NCBI GenBank assembly: GCA_047975325.1
Contig: JBKEDF010000055.1
Location: 1 to 64,000, forward strand
DNA: 64,000 bases
Direction of reading: 5' to 3'
Source of the DNA: JBKEDF01 sp047975325
GTDB lineage: Bacteria; Pseudomonadota; Alphaproteobacteria; Rhodobacterales; Rhodobacteraceae
The notes beneath the pieces were generated by a model. That model was not told the DNA's origin, made no database searches, and saw only the letters and a list, made by a program, of their open reading frames with translations. The first letter of the stretch is position 1. Every line of letters begins with the position of its first letter. Made by a program: the position numbers and the translations under genes. Shown here one piece after another: positions 8,773 to 18,154 of this stretch.

Positions 8773-8808
8773 GGCCGGCCTGCCACTGTTCATACGTCAC
8801 GTGTCGAC

Positions 8809-8865
8809 AGGGTAGGTAAAATCGGGTTTTGTCGCAAATGTTTCCGGATACCGGGTACCTACCCT
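8809..8865. promoter_or_regulatory. Inverted repeat upstream of the GSCFA operon
   Basis: AGGGTAGGTA (8809-8818) and TACCTACCCT (8856-8865) form a perfect 10-bp inverted repeat with 37 bases between arms, starting 37 bases upstream of the GSCFA start. Placement in the leader suggests an operator pair or an mRNA hairpin. No regulator gene is adjacent. Confidence 0.5.
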
Positions 8866-8968
8866 TGGTCGGCTGAAGTTCAATGTAGCTTATCACATGC
8901 AATCATTGATCAATACCAAGGCCGGCCCTATGTGGTTGCGGAAGCCGGACCTGGCAAACCGTTGTGGA

Positions 8969-9946
8969 TCACAGCGGGCGTTTCAGCCAGCGGGACAATA
9001 CGCCGATGATGCCTTCCCTGAACAACAATACACCGATGACAAAGATCACGCCCTGAATGATTGTGACCCACGCCCCGAACGTTGCCAGATAATTCTGCAT
9101 TGTCACGATTATCCCCGCCCCGACAAGCGGACCGAAAACCGTACCCATACCGCCAAGAAGCGTCATCAATACGACCTCACCCGACATGGACCAGTGTACA
9201 TCGGTCAGTGAGGCGAGCTGGAATACCTGGCTTTTGGTTGCACCCGCGAGTCCCGCCATCGTGGCCGACAGGGTAAAGACCATCAGCTTGTACCGATTCA
9301 CGTCATAGCCAAGCGAAATGGCGCGTGATTCATTATCGCGAATGGATTTCAGCACCTGTCCAAAGGGCGAATGGACCACACGATACAGAAAGAGGATGCC
9401 ACCGAATGTTATCGCCAGCACAAAGAAATAAAGTGAGATATTGTCCTGCAATGGGATGATGCCAAACAGGTTGCCGCGCGGTACGCTTTGGATGCCGTCT
9501 TCGCCACCTGTGAACTTTGCCTGAAGCGCCACGAAATACACCATTTGGGCAAAGGCCAGTGTAACCATCGCGAAATAGATGCCTTGCCGACGGATCGCGA
9601 GAAAACCGATGGCGAAGCCGAGAACGCCAGCTGCGGCGGTGCCGCAAAGGACAGCCAGTTCAGGTGTCAGCCCCCAGACCTTGGCCGCATGGGCGGCAAT
9701 GTAGCTTGCACCACCAAAATAGGCCGCGTGGCCAAATGACAGCAGCCCGCCAAAGCCCAGAAGCAGGTTGAATGCGGCTGCAAACAGGGCAAAGCACATA
9801 ACTTTCATTGCAAATACGGGATAAACTACGAAGGGCAGAATGATCAGTACCACAAGCAGGGCTGCAAAAATCACCTTGTGCAGTGTATTCATGCCCGCCG
9901 CTTCCGGCGCTGGCGTGTTTGGGGTCGAATTTTCGGCCATTGCCAT
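8969..9946 (-). CDS. livM: Branched-chain amino acid-type ABC transporter permease LivM
   Basis: 325 residues with about nine to ten membrane segments. LLGFGGLLSFGHAAYFGGASYIAA is the LivM-type motif, and the C-terminal EAA-like loop region (GMGTVFGPLVGAGIIVTMQNYLA) is typical. It pairs with LivH to form the inner-membrane channel of a HAAT-family importer. Its start overlaps the livH stop (TGATG). It is the last gene of livG-livF-livK-livH-livM. Confidence 0.93.
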   Translation of the reverse strand: MAMAENSTPNTPAPEAAGMNTLHKVIFAALLVVLIILPFVVYPVFAMKVMCFALFAAAFNLLLGFGGLLSFGHAAYFGGASYIAAHAAKVWGLTPELAVLCGTAAAGVLGFAIGFLAIRRQGIYFAMVTLAFAQMVYFVALQAKFTGGEDGIQSVPRGNLFGIIPLQDNISLYFFVLAITFGGILFLYRVVHSPFGQVLKSIRDNESRAISLGYDVNRYKLMVFTLSATMAGLAGATKSQVFQLASLTDVHWSMSGEVVLMTLLGGMGTVFGPLVGAGIIVTMQNYLATFGAWVTIIQGVIFVIGVLLFREGIIGVLSRWLKRPL

Positions 9947-10833
9947 CAGACGGACCTCCCGAACAATCCTTCAGGTTTGATCATCAGGACAATTGCCATG
10001 ATGACGAAAATGACGACGGCCGATGCTTCGGGGTAGAATACCCTGGTCAGCCCTTCGATGATGCCCAGCATGTAGCCCGTGATGATCGATCCCATGATCG
10101 ACCCCATACCGCCGATCACGACCACGGCAAAGACCACGATAATCAGATCCGCGCCCATATTGGGATTGACCGAATAGATCGGTGCGGCAAGGACGCCGGC
10201 AAACCCGGCCAGAGCCACGCCAAATCCATAGGTTAGCATGATCATTACCGGAACGTTCACACCGAACGCGCTGACAAGTGTCGGGTTTTCCGTTGCCGCG
10301 CGCAGGTAGGCGCCGAGACGGGTCTTTTCGATCATGAACCAGGTGCCGAAGCAAATTGCCACTGATGCAATCACGACCCAGGCGCGATAGTTGGGCAGGA
10401 ACATGAAACCGAGATTCTGCCCCCCCGACAGGGAATCAGGCAATCTGTAGGGCAGCCCCGAAATACCGTAATAATTGCGGAATACCCCCTGAATGATCAG
10501 CGCAAGCCCGAAGGTCAGTAACAGGCCATAGAGGTGATCAAGATGATAAAGGCGTGACAGCATCGTCCTTTCCAGGATGATGCCAAAACCACCTACGATC
10601 AGCGGTGCCAGGATCAGCGCGGGCCAGTAACCGATGCCAAGGTAGTTCAACAGCATCCAGGCCACAAAGGCCCCCATCATGTAAAGCGCACCATGGGCAA
10701 AGTTGATAATGTTGAGCAGGCCGAAAATCACCGCCAGGCCCAGTGACAGGACCGCATAGAATGATCCATTGATCAGCCCCAGAAGAAGCTGACCCAGCAG
10801 CACCTGCGGCGGTATTCCCAATAACTCGAACAT
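9946..10833 (-). CDS. livH: Branched-chain amino acid-type ABC transporter permease LivH
   Basis: 295 residues, about eight membrane segments. The motifs LGLINGSFYAVLSLGLAVIFGLLNIINFAHGALYMMGAF (region) and VVIGGMGSIMGSIITGYMLGIIEG are those of LivH. It forms a heterodimer with LivM. The gene follows the binding-protein gene after 72 bases and overlaps livM. Confidence 0.94.
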   Translation of the reverse strand: MFELLGIPPQVLLGQLLLGLINGSFYAVLSLGLAVIFGLLNIINFAHGALYMMGAFVAWMLLNYLGIGYWPALILAPLIVGGFGIILERTMLSRLYHLDHLYGLLLTFGLALIIQGVFRNYYGISGLPYRLPDSLSGGQNLGFMFLPNYRAWVVIASVAICFGTWFMIEKTRLGAYLRAATENPTLVSAFGVNVPVMIMLTYGFGVALAGFAGVLAAPIYSVNPNMGADLIIVVFAVVVIGGMGSIMGSIITGYMLGIIEGLTRVFYPEASAVVIFVIMAIVLMIKPEGLFGRSV

Positions 10834-10905
10834 ATGCCAGTCCCGTTGCGCGGTTCAGTCAGGATATGTCTGCCCGGCACGAATGGCCGGGCAGACAAAA
10901 GGGTT

Positions 10906-12105
10906 TCACTGTTTGGTAAAGTCGCATTCTTCGAGCATCGGCAGGAAGGCCTCTTCGCCACTTATGGTCGCGATATGATTGTAGAGATCCCATTCACCGG
11001 TCGATTCTTCCGGTGTTTTCACCTCGAACAAATGCATGTCATGAAGGACCCGGCCATCGCCGCGCACTTTGGTTTTGCCAAAAAGCGGATCGTCGATTTC
11101 CATTTCTTTCATCTTGGCGGCCACGGCCTTGCCGTCTTCGGCACTGCCGACGGCCTCGACAGCCGCAAGATAGGCCATCGTTCCGGAATAGACACCTGCC
11201 TGTACCATTGTCGGCTGCGCGCCATGTGCCTCCATGAACCGCTGCGACCAGGCGCGGGTCGCATCGTTATGGTCCCAGTAGAATGCCTCGGTCAGCGACA
11301 GGCCCTGTGCGGTCTGGGCGCCAAGGGCGTGCACATCCGTAACAAAGAACAGCAATGCAGCCAGCTTCTGACCGGCCTGTGTGATGCCAAATTCGGCGGC
11401 CTGCTTGATTGCGTTGACAGTATCGCCGCCGGCGTTGGCAAGACCTATCACATCAGCGCCGCTGCCCTGTGCCTGAAGCAGAAAGGACGAAAAATCCTGG
11501 GCCGGGAAGGGCACATTGACCTGACCGACAACCTCACCGCCATTTGCCTCCACGACGGCGGTCGTGTTTTCCTCAAGCGAATGACCAAAGGCGTAATCCG
11601 CCGTCAGGAAGAACCACTTCTTGCCGCCCGCATTGGTCATCGCCCCGCCGGTGCCATTGGCCAGCGCGGCAGTGTCATAGGTCCAGTGGATGGTGGTCGG
11701 GCGGCACTGTTCACGTGTGAGCGCGGTAGAACCGGCGCCCGAATCGATCAGCATGCCGTTCATTTCGGCGCTGATATCCGCGACGGCCAGCGCAACCGAC
11801 GAAGTTGGCACATCCAGGATCGCGTTCACGCCATCCTGATCGTACCATTGACGCGCAATATTCGACCCGACATCGGGCTTGTTCTGGTGGTCGGCCGAAA
11901 TGATCTCGACATTGATGCCTTTCTCGGCAGCCTTGAAGTCCTCAACCGCCATGCGTGCGGCAACCACGGACCCTTCACCCGACAAGTCGGCATAAACACC
12001 GGAACGGTCGTTCAGAACCCCCAGCTTGACATCGATATCCGCCAGCACCGGAGTACCGATAACGGCAGTCAGGGCCACTGAGCTGATCGCAAGTTTCTTC
12101 AACAT
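10906..12105 (-). CDS. ABC transporter periplasmic substrate-binding protein (LivK/HAAT family)
   Basis: 399 residues. Signal peptide MLKKLAISSVALTAVIGTPVLA precedes the mature start near DIDVKLGVLNDRSGVYADLSG, a type I periplasmic-binding fold characteristic of the amide/urea/branched-chain amino acid group. Start 12105 has AGAGGAAAA upstream; the longer start at 12150 would overlap the livF stop and hide the signal peptide. Substrate is not determined: sequences of this shape also bind urea, amides or aromatic acids. The DxxK and charge pattern does not settle it. Confidence 0.88.
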   Translation of the reverse strand: MLKKLAISSVALTAVIGTPVLADIDVKLGVLNDRSGVYADLSGEGSVVAARMAVEDFKAAEKGINVEIISADHQNKPDVGSNIARQWYDQDGVNAILDVPTSSVALAVADISAEMNGMLIDSGAGSTALTREQCRPTTIHWTYDTAALANGTGGAMTNAGGKKWFFLTADYAFGHSLEENTTAVVEANGGEVVGQVNVPFPAQDFSSFLLQAQGSGADVIGLANAGGDTVNAIKQAAEFGITQAGQKLAALLFFVTDVHALGAQTAQGLSLTEAFYWDHNDATRAWSQRFMEAHGAQPTMVQAGVYSGTMAYLAAVEAVGSAEDGKAVAAKMKEMEIDDPLFGKTKVRGDGRVLHDMHLFEVKTPEESTGEWDLYNHIATISGEEAFLPMLEECDFTKQ

Positions 12106-12149
12106 GTCTTTTCCTCTGCTTTTCAACGCAGCTGCGTTGGTTGAATTCA

Positions 12150-12872
12150 TTAAACACCCAGATAGTCTTGTAGTTTCTGTGTGTTCTGCTCAAGTTCGTC
12201 ATTCGGGATCATGTCAACGACCTTGCCCTGATCGACGACATAGTGCCGGTCGGCCACCGAGGCGGCAAAGCGGAAGTTTTGCTCAACCAGCACGATGGTA
12301 AAACCTTCCTGCTTGAGCATCTTGATGGTGTGCCCGATCTGCTGGACAATGACGGGTGCAAGCCCCTCGGTGGGCTCATCCAGCAGCAGCATACGGGCAC
12401 CGGTCCGCAGGATGCGCCCGATGGCCAGCATCTGCTGTTCTCCGCCAGAAAGTTTTGTACCCTGGCTGCTTTTGCGGCGTTCGCGCAGGTTCGGGAACAG
12501 GTTGTAAATCCGGTCGACGCTTAACCCGCCATCCGCGATACGCGGCGGCAGCATCAGGTTTTCCTCGACGCTGAGCGAAGAAAAGATACCACGCTCCTCG
12601 GGGCAAAGCGCAATACCACGCCGTGCGATATGCCGCGATGGCATCGCAATCAGATCCTCACCCCGGAACATGACGGATCCGGACCGCTTGGCCAGAATCC
12701 CCATGATCGCCAGCAATGTCGATGTCTTGCCAGCGCCGTTGCGCCCCAGCAGCGTGACAACCTCGCCTTCGTGGACTTCGAAATCGATCCCATGCAGGAC
12801 ATGGCTTTCACCATACCAGCCCTGAAGGTCGCAGACTTTCAACAACGGTTCGCCTGTTGCCTGCTCAGTCAT
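12150..12872 (-). CDS. livF: ABC transporter ATP-binding protein LivF
   Basis: 240 residues. Walker A is GRNGAGKT, the ABC signature LSGGEQQML, and Walker B MLLLDEPTEG. The short form with EERGIFSSLSVEENL is typical of LivF. The ATG at 12872 overlaps the livG stop by eight bases. Works with LivG as the ATPase pair of the importer. Confidence 0.94.
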   Translation of the reverse strand: MTEQATGEPLLKVCDLQGWYGESHVLHGIDFEVHEGEVVTLLGRNGAGKTSTLLAIMGILAKRSGSVMFRGEDLIAMPSRHIARRGIALCPEERGIFSSLSVEENLMLPPRIADGGLSVDRIYNLFPNLRERRKSSQGTKLSGGEQQMLAIGRILRTGARMLLLDEPTEGLAPVIVQQIGHTIKMLKQEGFTIVLVEQNFRFAASVADRHYVVDQGKVVDMIPNDELEQNTQKLQDYLGV

Positions 12873-13614
12873 GACTTGCTCCGATATAGGCATCAATCAC
12901 TTCCCGGGTTTTGGAAACCTCATCATAGGTGCCTTCGGCAAGAATCTCTCCACGCGCCAATACGGTAATCCTGTCCGACAAGTCGGCCACCACGGACAGG
13001 TTATGTTCAACCATCAGGATCGTCCGGTTCCTGGCCACTTTGCGGATCAAATCCGTGATCCGCATTACATCCTCGCGCCCCATGCCGGCCATTGGTTCAT
13101 CCAACAGCAGCATGTCCGGGTTCAGGGCCAATGTCGTTGCGATTTCAAGTGCCCGTTTTCGCCCATAAGACAGGGCCGCCGCACGTTCCCCCAGAAACTC
13201 GGTCAGGCCCACTTCCTCGACATGGCGGCGTGCCTCATCGTCATATTGCGACAGTATTTTTTCCGATCGCCAGAAATCAAAACTTTCCCCGCGCGAACGC
13301 TGCAGTGCAACCCGCACGTTTTGCAGCACGGAAAGATCGGGAAAGATCGCGGAAATCTGGAAGGAACGCACTACACCCAGTCGTGCAATTTCGGCAGGGG
13401 ACAATCTGGTGATATCGCGCCCCTCATAAGTAATGGTCCCTCGCGTTGGCTGCAGGAATTTGGTCAGGAGATTGAAACAGGTGGTCTTGCCCGCGCCATT
13501 CGGGCCAATCAAGGCGTGAATCGTACCCTTTTCAACAGAAAGATCCACATTGTTCACGGCGACAAAGCCCTTGAACTCCTTGGTCAGACCCTTGGCCTGA
13601 AGTGCGATCGCCAT
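12865..13614 (-). CDS. livG: ABC transporter ATP-binding protein LivG
   Basis: 249 residues. Walker A is GPNGAGKTT, the signature is the LivG-type LSYGRKRALEIATTLALNPDMLLLDEPMAGM (the LSYG form), and the H-loop is LMVEHNLSVV. Start 13614 (MAIALQAKGLTKEF) is preceded by AGGGGCA; an in-frame extension to 13713 has no ABC sequence. First gene of the five-gene operon. Confidence 0.93.
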   Translation of the reverse strand: MAIALQAKGLTKEFKGFVAVNNVDLSVEKGTIHALIGPNGAGKTTCFNLLTKFLQPTRGTITYEGRDITRLSPAEIARLGVVRSFQISAIFPDLSVLQNVRVALQRSRGESFDFWRSEKILSQYDDEARRHVEEVGLTEFLGERAAALSYGRKRALEIATTLALNPDMLLLDEPMAGMGREDVMRITDLIRKVARNRTILMVEHNLSVVADLSDRITVLARGEILAEGTYDEVSKTREVIDAYIGASHD

Positions 13615-13915
13615 GTTGCCCCTATTCCACCGCTTTTCTTTTTGCCTCCCGCCAGGCCATATCGGCAGGGCGAGCCACGCTGCCAAACGGGCATTCGTGA
13701 TTTCCGTCCCCAATTGCTAACAAACGGGTTGGCGAAGTAAACGACAAATTTGAAAGGCCCAATTTATTGCATTGCAGCCAGACCAGGGGTTGAAAGTGCC
13801 GGCACGGGTTTGGCAGATTGGCCACTGCAGAAAGCTCATGGCATTGGCGAGGAAAATATCTGGTATCCGGACCAGAACAAAACCGTGGCAGGTCCAGACA
13901 TATAAGACAGGATGC
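13615..13915. other. Intergenic region upstream of livG
   Basis: 301 bases between the flhB-linked small gene and livG. It should contain the liv promoter (minus strand). I see an AT-richer stretch around 13720-13775 but no clear -35/-10 pair, no hairpin with a T run and no convincing small gene. Confidence 0.5.
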
Positions 13916-14239
13916 CTATTTTTCCGATAATTTTCGAAGAACATCATGCCGGGCCAGGCTTTGCGTGGCTTTGTCGCGCTGTTCCAGCCATTCGGCCTGT
14001 GCACGGGCCAGGGCCAAATTGATTTCCATTCGTTTGCCATCGGCCCAGACCTGATATCTGTCCCGCAAACGCGCTTCGGTGACAGGATTGAGACCTGGCG
14101 CTTCGGCAGGTGCAAGCCCCGTGAGCCGGGCCGCAATGGCATTCCTTCTTGTTGCGGCCTTTTGCAGATGTTGCAAATCGTTATCCAGCAGCATTTTTGA
14201 CAATGCGGTAATCTGTGAGAGATCCCTCCGGCGCGTCAA
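13916..14239 (-). CDS. Small helical protein coupled to flhB (FliJ-like candidate)
   Basis: 107 residues, Arg/Ala/Leu/Gln-rich and predicted helical almost throughout (for example LLDNDLQHLQKAATRRNAIAARL and LALARAQAEWLEQRDKATQSLARHD), with no membrane segment. Its start overlaps the flhB stop by four bases, so it is translated with the export machinery. Size and helical hairpin look resemble FliJ-type export chaperones, but I see no specific FliJ motif; the role is inference from position. Confidence 0.7.
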   Translation of the reverse strand: MTRRRDLSQITALSKMLLDNDLQHLQKAATRRNAIAARLTGLAPAEAPGLNPVTEARLRDRYQVWADGKRMEINLALARAQAEWLEQRDKATQSLARHDVLRKLSEK

Positions 14240-15318
14240 TAGAGCCTCCTTCTGGCTTTCTTGCGCATGGCCTCGGAAAAACGGATTGCGGCGGCGACGG
14301 CGCGATAATGATCGGGATGGATCTCCTGTCCGATTTCAACAGAGGCATGCAGCGTTCGGGCCGTGGGGGGGTCATGATGGATCGGGATTTCCGCCTCTGT
14401 CGCGCGTTCGCGGATCCGTGCCGCGATTTCGTCCACACCCTTGGCAAGGCAAACCGGCGCGCGGCGGCTGCCTCGTTCCCATTTCAGCGCGATGGCATAA
14501 TGGGTGGGATTCACGATGATTACATCCGCTTGCGGGACCTCGAAAAGCATCTGGTTGGTGGCGATTTCTTGCCCACGCTGGCGGCGCCTGGATTTCATAT
14601 GGGGGTCGCCTTCGGCGGATTTCATTTCATCCATGAGCTCTTTACGTGACATGCGGTGACGCCGCAGATGTTCTGCCCGCTGCCAGAGAAAATCCATGGC
14701 CCCGATTGTGCCGAGCAGGCAGACGATCAGGATCAGGAAATCAAGAAGGAGCGCGGTCATTCTTGCGGCAATGACGCCAGAAGGAAGGTGCAGTGTGGTC
14801 AGGATATCCTCGGCACGACCGAGCAGAAAACCTGCCAGCAGGGTGGCGGTCAGCACAAGTTTGCAAAAGCTCTTGAAAAACTCGAAGAGCCCCTGCCGTC
14901 CGAATTTGTTTTTGGCGGTTGCGATGGGTGAGATGCGATTGAATTTGGGAGCGAGCTTTGCCGGGGCGAAAACCCAGGCGCGTTGTACCAGCAACATTGT
15001 TGCTGCGGCAATTGCGGGCAGGACAAAAAAGGGCATCAAGGCAAACACGATAGCGCCGATCAGGTTGCCTGCGGGCTTTTCGGCATTATCCATCATCAGG
15101 GGTGCCAGATCATTTGCCTGATCGAGCAATGTCGCGGTGATCGTGCCAAGCTCGCGCAACGCCACAGGCCCGAAGGTGAGACCCGCCAGCAAGAATCCGG
15201 CATAGCCTGCTGCGGTTGTCAGGTCTGCCGAACGGGGAATTTCGCCCTTGCGTCGAGCATCTTCAAGCTTTTTGGGCGATGGTGCGTGTTCCTTTTCGGA
15301 ACTGTCTTCCTCGCTCAT
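14236..15318 (-). CDS. flhB: Flagellar export switch protein FlhB
   Basis: 360 residues. Four membrane segments lie in the N-terminal half; the cytosolic domain carries the autocleavage motif NPTH at residues 270-273 in VIIVNPTHYAIALKW. FlhB self-cleaves between N and P and switches export from rod/hook to filament substrates. N-terminus (SSEKEHAPSPKKLEDARRKGEIPRS) is diagnostic. It overlaps fliR by four bases. Confidence 0.97.
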   Translation of the reverse strand: MSEEDSSEKEHAPSPKKLEDARRKGEIPRSADLTTAAGYAGFLLAGLTFGPVALRELGTITATLLDQANDLAPLMMDNAEKPAGNLIGAIVFALMPFFVLPAIAAATMLLVQRAWVFAPAKLAPKFNRISPIATAKNKFGRQGLFEFFKSFCKLVLTATLLAGFLLGRAEDILTTLHLPSGVIAARMTALLLDFLILIVCLLGTIGAMDFLWQRAEHLRRHRMSRKELMDEMKSAEGDPHMKSRRRQRGQEIATNQMLFEVPQADVIIVNPTHYAIALKWERGSRRAPVCLAKGVDEIAARIRERATEAEIPIHHDPPTARTLHASVEIGQEIHPDHYRAVAAAIRFSEAMRKKARRRLY

Positions 15319-16088
15319 GGCATGGCTCGGAAGGGGTTCTGCAGGGTTGCTTCAAAAGCTGCCACCCAGACCGAAAGCAGAACCGGGGCCGTAATGGCCA
15401 GCAAGATCAGCCCGCCCAGCGTAAGGGCCGGCGCGCCCACAAAGACGACCATCAATTGCGGCATCGCACGGTTTATCACGCCAAGCGCAACATTATAGAG
15501 CGTTGCCGCGACAACGAAAGGTGCAGCCAGGGTGAAGGCGAGTGTGAAGGCGCGGGTGATTTGCGCAAGTCCCCAATCCGCAAGATCCGCCGCCCCGAAC
15601 AACAAGCCGGGAGGCAGGACATCATAGGACAGGACCATCATTTCGGCGGCTCTTACATGCAGCCCGAGGGCCGAAGCCAGTGCCAGTCCGCCGATCACGA
15701 ACAGATGCGACATGGCCGGCTGCGGTTCGCTGGTGGTACCGCCGAATAGTTGCGACAATGATGTCGCCTGGGCCGCCATTGTGCCCGCGATCTGCAAGGC
15801 CATGATCAGAAGACGCAGGCCGATGCCGATCACCAGCCCGCAGGCGGTTTCCGTCAGGATGGTGGTGAAGATGATGTCCGGAGGCAGCTTGTCCGTAACT
15901 GCGGGGGCGATGATGGCGGTAAAGGCCAGCGCCAGAACCAGCCTGACCCTTTGTGGAACGGATTGTTCGCCGAAAGCGGGCAGCAGGGCCATCACGGCCC
16001 CGACCCTCAGAAAGACCAGCAGGCCCACGCGCAGCATATCCTGCGCAAAGCCGGTCCAGGCAGTGAGTTGGGCAATGAGGTCATTCAT
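15315..16088 (-). CDS. fliR: Flagellar export gate protein FliR
   Basis: 257 residues with about six hydrophobic helices. LRVGAVMALLPAFGEQSVPQRVRLVLALAF and the central ALQIAGTMAAQATSLSQLFG region are FliR-like. It completes the FliPQR gate with FliQ (in the first block). It overlaps both flhA and flhB by four bases. Confidence 0.94.
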   Translation of the reverse strand: MNDLIAQLTAWTGFAQDMLRVGLLVFLRVGAVMALLPAFGEQSVPQRVRLVLALAFTAIIAPAVTDKLPPDIIFTTILTETACGLVIGIGLRLLIMALQIAGTMAAQATSLSQLFGGTTSEPQPAMSHLFVIGGLALASALGLHVRAAEMMVLSYDVLPPGLLFGAADLADWGLAQITRAFTLAFTLAAPFVVAATLYNVALGVINRAMPQLMVVFVGAPALTLGGLILLAITAPVLLSVWVAAFEATLQNPFRAMP

Positions 16089-18154
16089 GGTGGCACCTGA
16101 CCGATCATCGATGGCCGCGCTTCCAGGCCGATTTCGTCATAGGACAGGATCGGAATTGACAGGCCCCGGGCGTTTGCCACAGTCCGCAGGAAACGCCGTC
16201 GCAATGTGGAGGTGACCAGAGCCGGCATCAGACCGGTTTCAACCGCGTGATTGACCCGATCGGACAGGCCCTGTGCAAGGCGGTTGAATTCCTCTGGTGG
16301 CAGGGCGATATCCTGTTGCCCGCGTTCGCCTTCAACCTGATGCTTTGTAAAGGCTTTCTCCCATTCCGGGGCAAGCTGGATCAAGGGGATCGTCCCGTCA
16401 TCGCGGCGAAGTTCGGCGATGAGTTGGAAACCCAGCCTCTGACGTACATGATCGCAGATTGCCTCGGGTTGGTTGAGATGCCGTGATTCGGCGGTTGCTT
16501 CGAGAATAAGCGGCAGATTGCGGATTGAGACCCGCTCATCAAGCAGGAGCCGCAGGATGGAATGCAGAAGGTCCAGCGGTACCTTGTCGGGTACGATTTC
16601 ATCGACCAGCCGGCGGTTTGCCTCGGCGCGGGCCGTGTCCGAAAGGTTGACGAATTCATCCATCAGGCGGCGCAAACCACGCAGGCTCAGCAGATGGGCG
16701 AGATTATCCTTCAGAACTTCCAGGAGGTGAGTGGCCAGAACCTCCGTTGCGCTGACGACCGTTAGCCCGGCCAGGGCCGCATCATCCTGTTTTTCCACGC
16801 TGATCCAACGGGCAGGGGCACCATAGACCGGTTCACGCACATCACTGCCGTCGGGCGCGGGAATGCCTTCCGATAGCAGGCAAAGCGCCTGGCCCGGCAT
16901 CAGGCGGTTTTGTACCCGTTCCACGCCTTGCAGCCGGATCCGATATGTTCCCGTGGGCAGGGTGGCCTCATCCGTCAGCCGGATTTCAGGCAGGATCAGA
17001 CCGTAGGCCGTGGCGATATAATTGCGCATGTTGGCGATCCGCGCATCAAGGCCGGTTGCCGGGTCCAGGACCATCTCAACCAGGTCGGGCGCGAATTCGA
17101 TATGGATTTCGTCGAAGTCGAGTACATCGCCAAGGCGTGGGGCCTTGTCCACCGGCTGGGGCGTTTCGCTTTCCTCGGCTGGCGGGGGACGACGAAAGCC
17201 AAGCCAGGCGGCGAGGCCAAGCCCGACCGCACCAAGCAGGAAAGGGAGAAAGGGCAGCCCCGGAACCAGCGCGAAAAGTGCCATCAGCGCAGCCACTGTC
17301 GCCAAGGCCCCGGGGTAGCGGCCAAGCTGCGAAAAGAAGGAAACATCCGCTGCCCCTGTCGCACCGCCGCGTGCCAGAAGCAGCGCTGCCGCGACGGAAA
17401 TGATGACGGCGGGGATCTGGCTGACAAGCCCGTCGCCAACCGTCAAAATGGCATAGGTTTCAAAGGCGCGGCCAAGCGGCATGTCATGAACGACCGTTCC
17501 GATGACAAGCCCCATCACAATATTCAGAAGCGTGATCAGCAGCCCCGCAACTGCATCGCCCTTGACGAATTTCGAGGCCCCATCGAGCGATCCGAAGAAA
17601 TTCGTTTCTGCCAGTTCGCGTTCGCGCCGTTCCCTGGCTTCGGCGTGGTCGATGGCGCCTGCCGACATGTCGCTGTCAATTGCAAGCTGGCGTCCCGGCA
17701 TTCCGTCCAGTGCGAAACGGGCACCAACCTCCGCCATCCGCCCGGCGCCCTTGGTGATCACCACGAAATTCACGATCAGCAGGACACAGAAGATAACCAC
17801 GCCCAGCAGGACCGAGCCGCCCATGATGAAGCTGGCGAATCCTTCGATCACCGACCCCGCCGCAGCGGTGCCGGTATGACCCTGTCCGATGATGAGCTTG
17901 GTGGAGGAGACATTGAGCGAGAGCCGCAACATCAGCGAGGACAGAAGAATGGTCGGGAAGGCAGAAAAATCCAATGGACGTTCGATGAAAAGTGTCACCG
18001 TGAACATCAGGATCGCGAGCGCGAAGGAAAAGGCCAGCCCGATATCCAGCAACCAGGCCGGAACTGGCAGGACCATCATCACGATCACCGCCATCAGGGC
18101 CAATGCCAGCAGGATTGTCGGCTGAAACAGGCTGCGTAGTGAAATGGATGTCAT
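16085..18154 (-). CDS. flhA: Flagellar export gate protein FlhA
   Basis: 689 residues, standard FlhA length. The N-terminal half holds about eight membrane helices and the FHIPEP-type cytosolic loop (VITKGAGRMAEVGARFALDGMPGRQLAIDSDMSAG region). The C-terminal half is the cytosolic platform (ILRLLLDERVSIRNLPLILEA). FlhA is the export-gate component that docks chaperone-substrate complexes and uses proton motive force. First gene of flhA-fliR-flhB-small gene. Confidence 0.97.
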   Translation of the reverse strand: MTSISLRSLFQPTILLALALMAVIVMMVLPVPAWLLDIGLAFSFALAILMFTVTLFIERPLDFSAFPTILLSSLMLRLSLNVSSTKLIIGQGHTGTAAAGSVIEGFASFIMGGSVLLGVVIFCVLLIVNFVVITKGAGRMAEVGARFALDGMPGRQLAIDSDMSAGAIDHAEARERRERELAETNFFGSLDGASKFVKGDAVAGLLITLLNIVMGLVIGTVVHDMPLGRAFETYAILTVGDGLVSQIPAVIISVAAALLLARGGATGAADVSFFSQLGRYPGALATVAALMALFALVPGLPFLPFLLGAVGLGLAAWLGFRRPPPAEESETPQPVDKAPRLGDVLDFDEIHIEFAPDLVEMVLDPATGLDARIANMRNYIATAYGLILPEIRLTDEATLPTGTYRIRLQGVERVQNRLMPGQALCLLSEGIPAPDGSDVREPVYGAPARWISVEKQDDAALAGLTVVSATEVLATHLLEVLKDNLAHLLSLRGLRRLMDEFVNLSDTARAEANRRLVDEIVPDKVPLDLLHSILRLLLDERVSIRNLPLILEATAESRHLNQPEAICDHVRQRLGFQLIAELRRDDGTIPLIQLAPEWEKAFTKHQVEGERGQQDIALPPEEFNRLAQGLSDRVNHAVETGLMPALVTSTLRRRFLRTVANARGLSIPILSYDEIGLEARPSMIGQVPP

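Noticed and set aside
10834..12081. 415-codon open frame on the plus strand
   Set aside because: Antisense to the ABC substrate-binding protein gene; no domain and shadow-type composition.
16910..18139. 409-codon open frame on the plus strand
   Set aside because: Antisense to flhA, Gln/His/Arg-rich, no recognisable motif.
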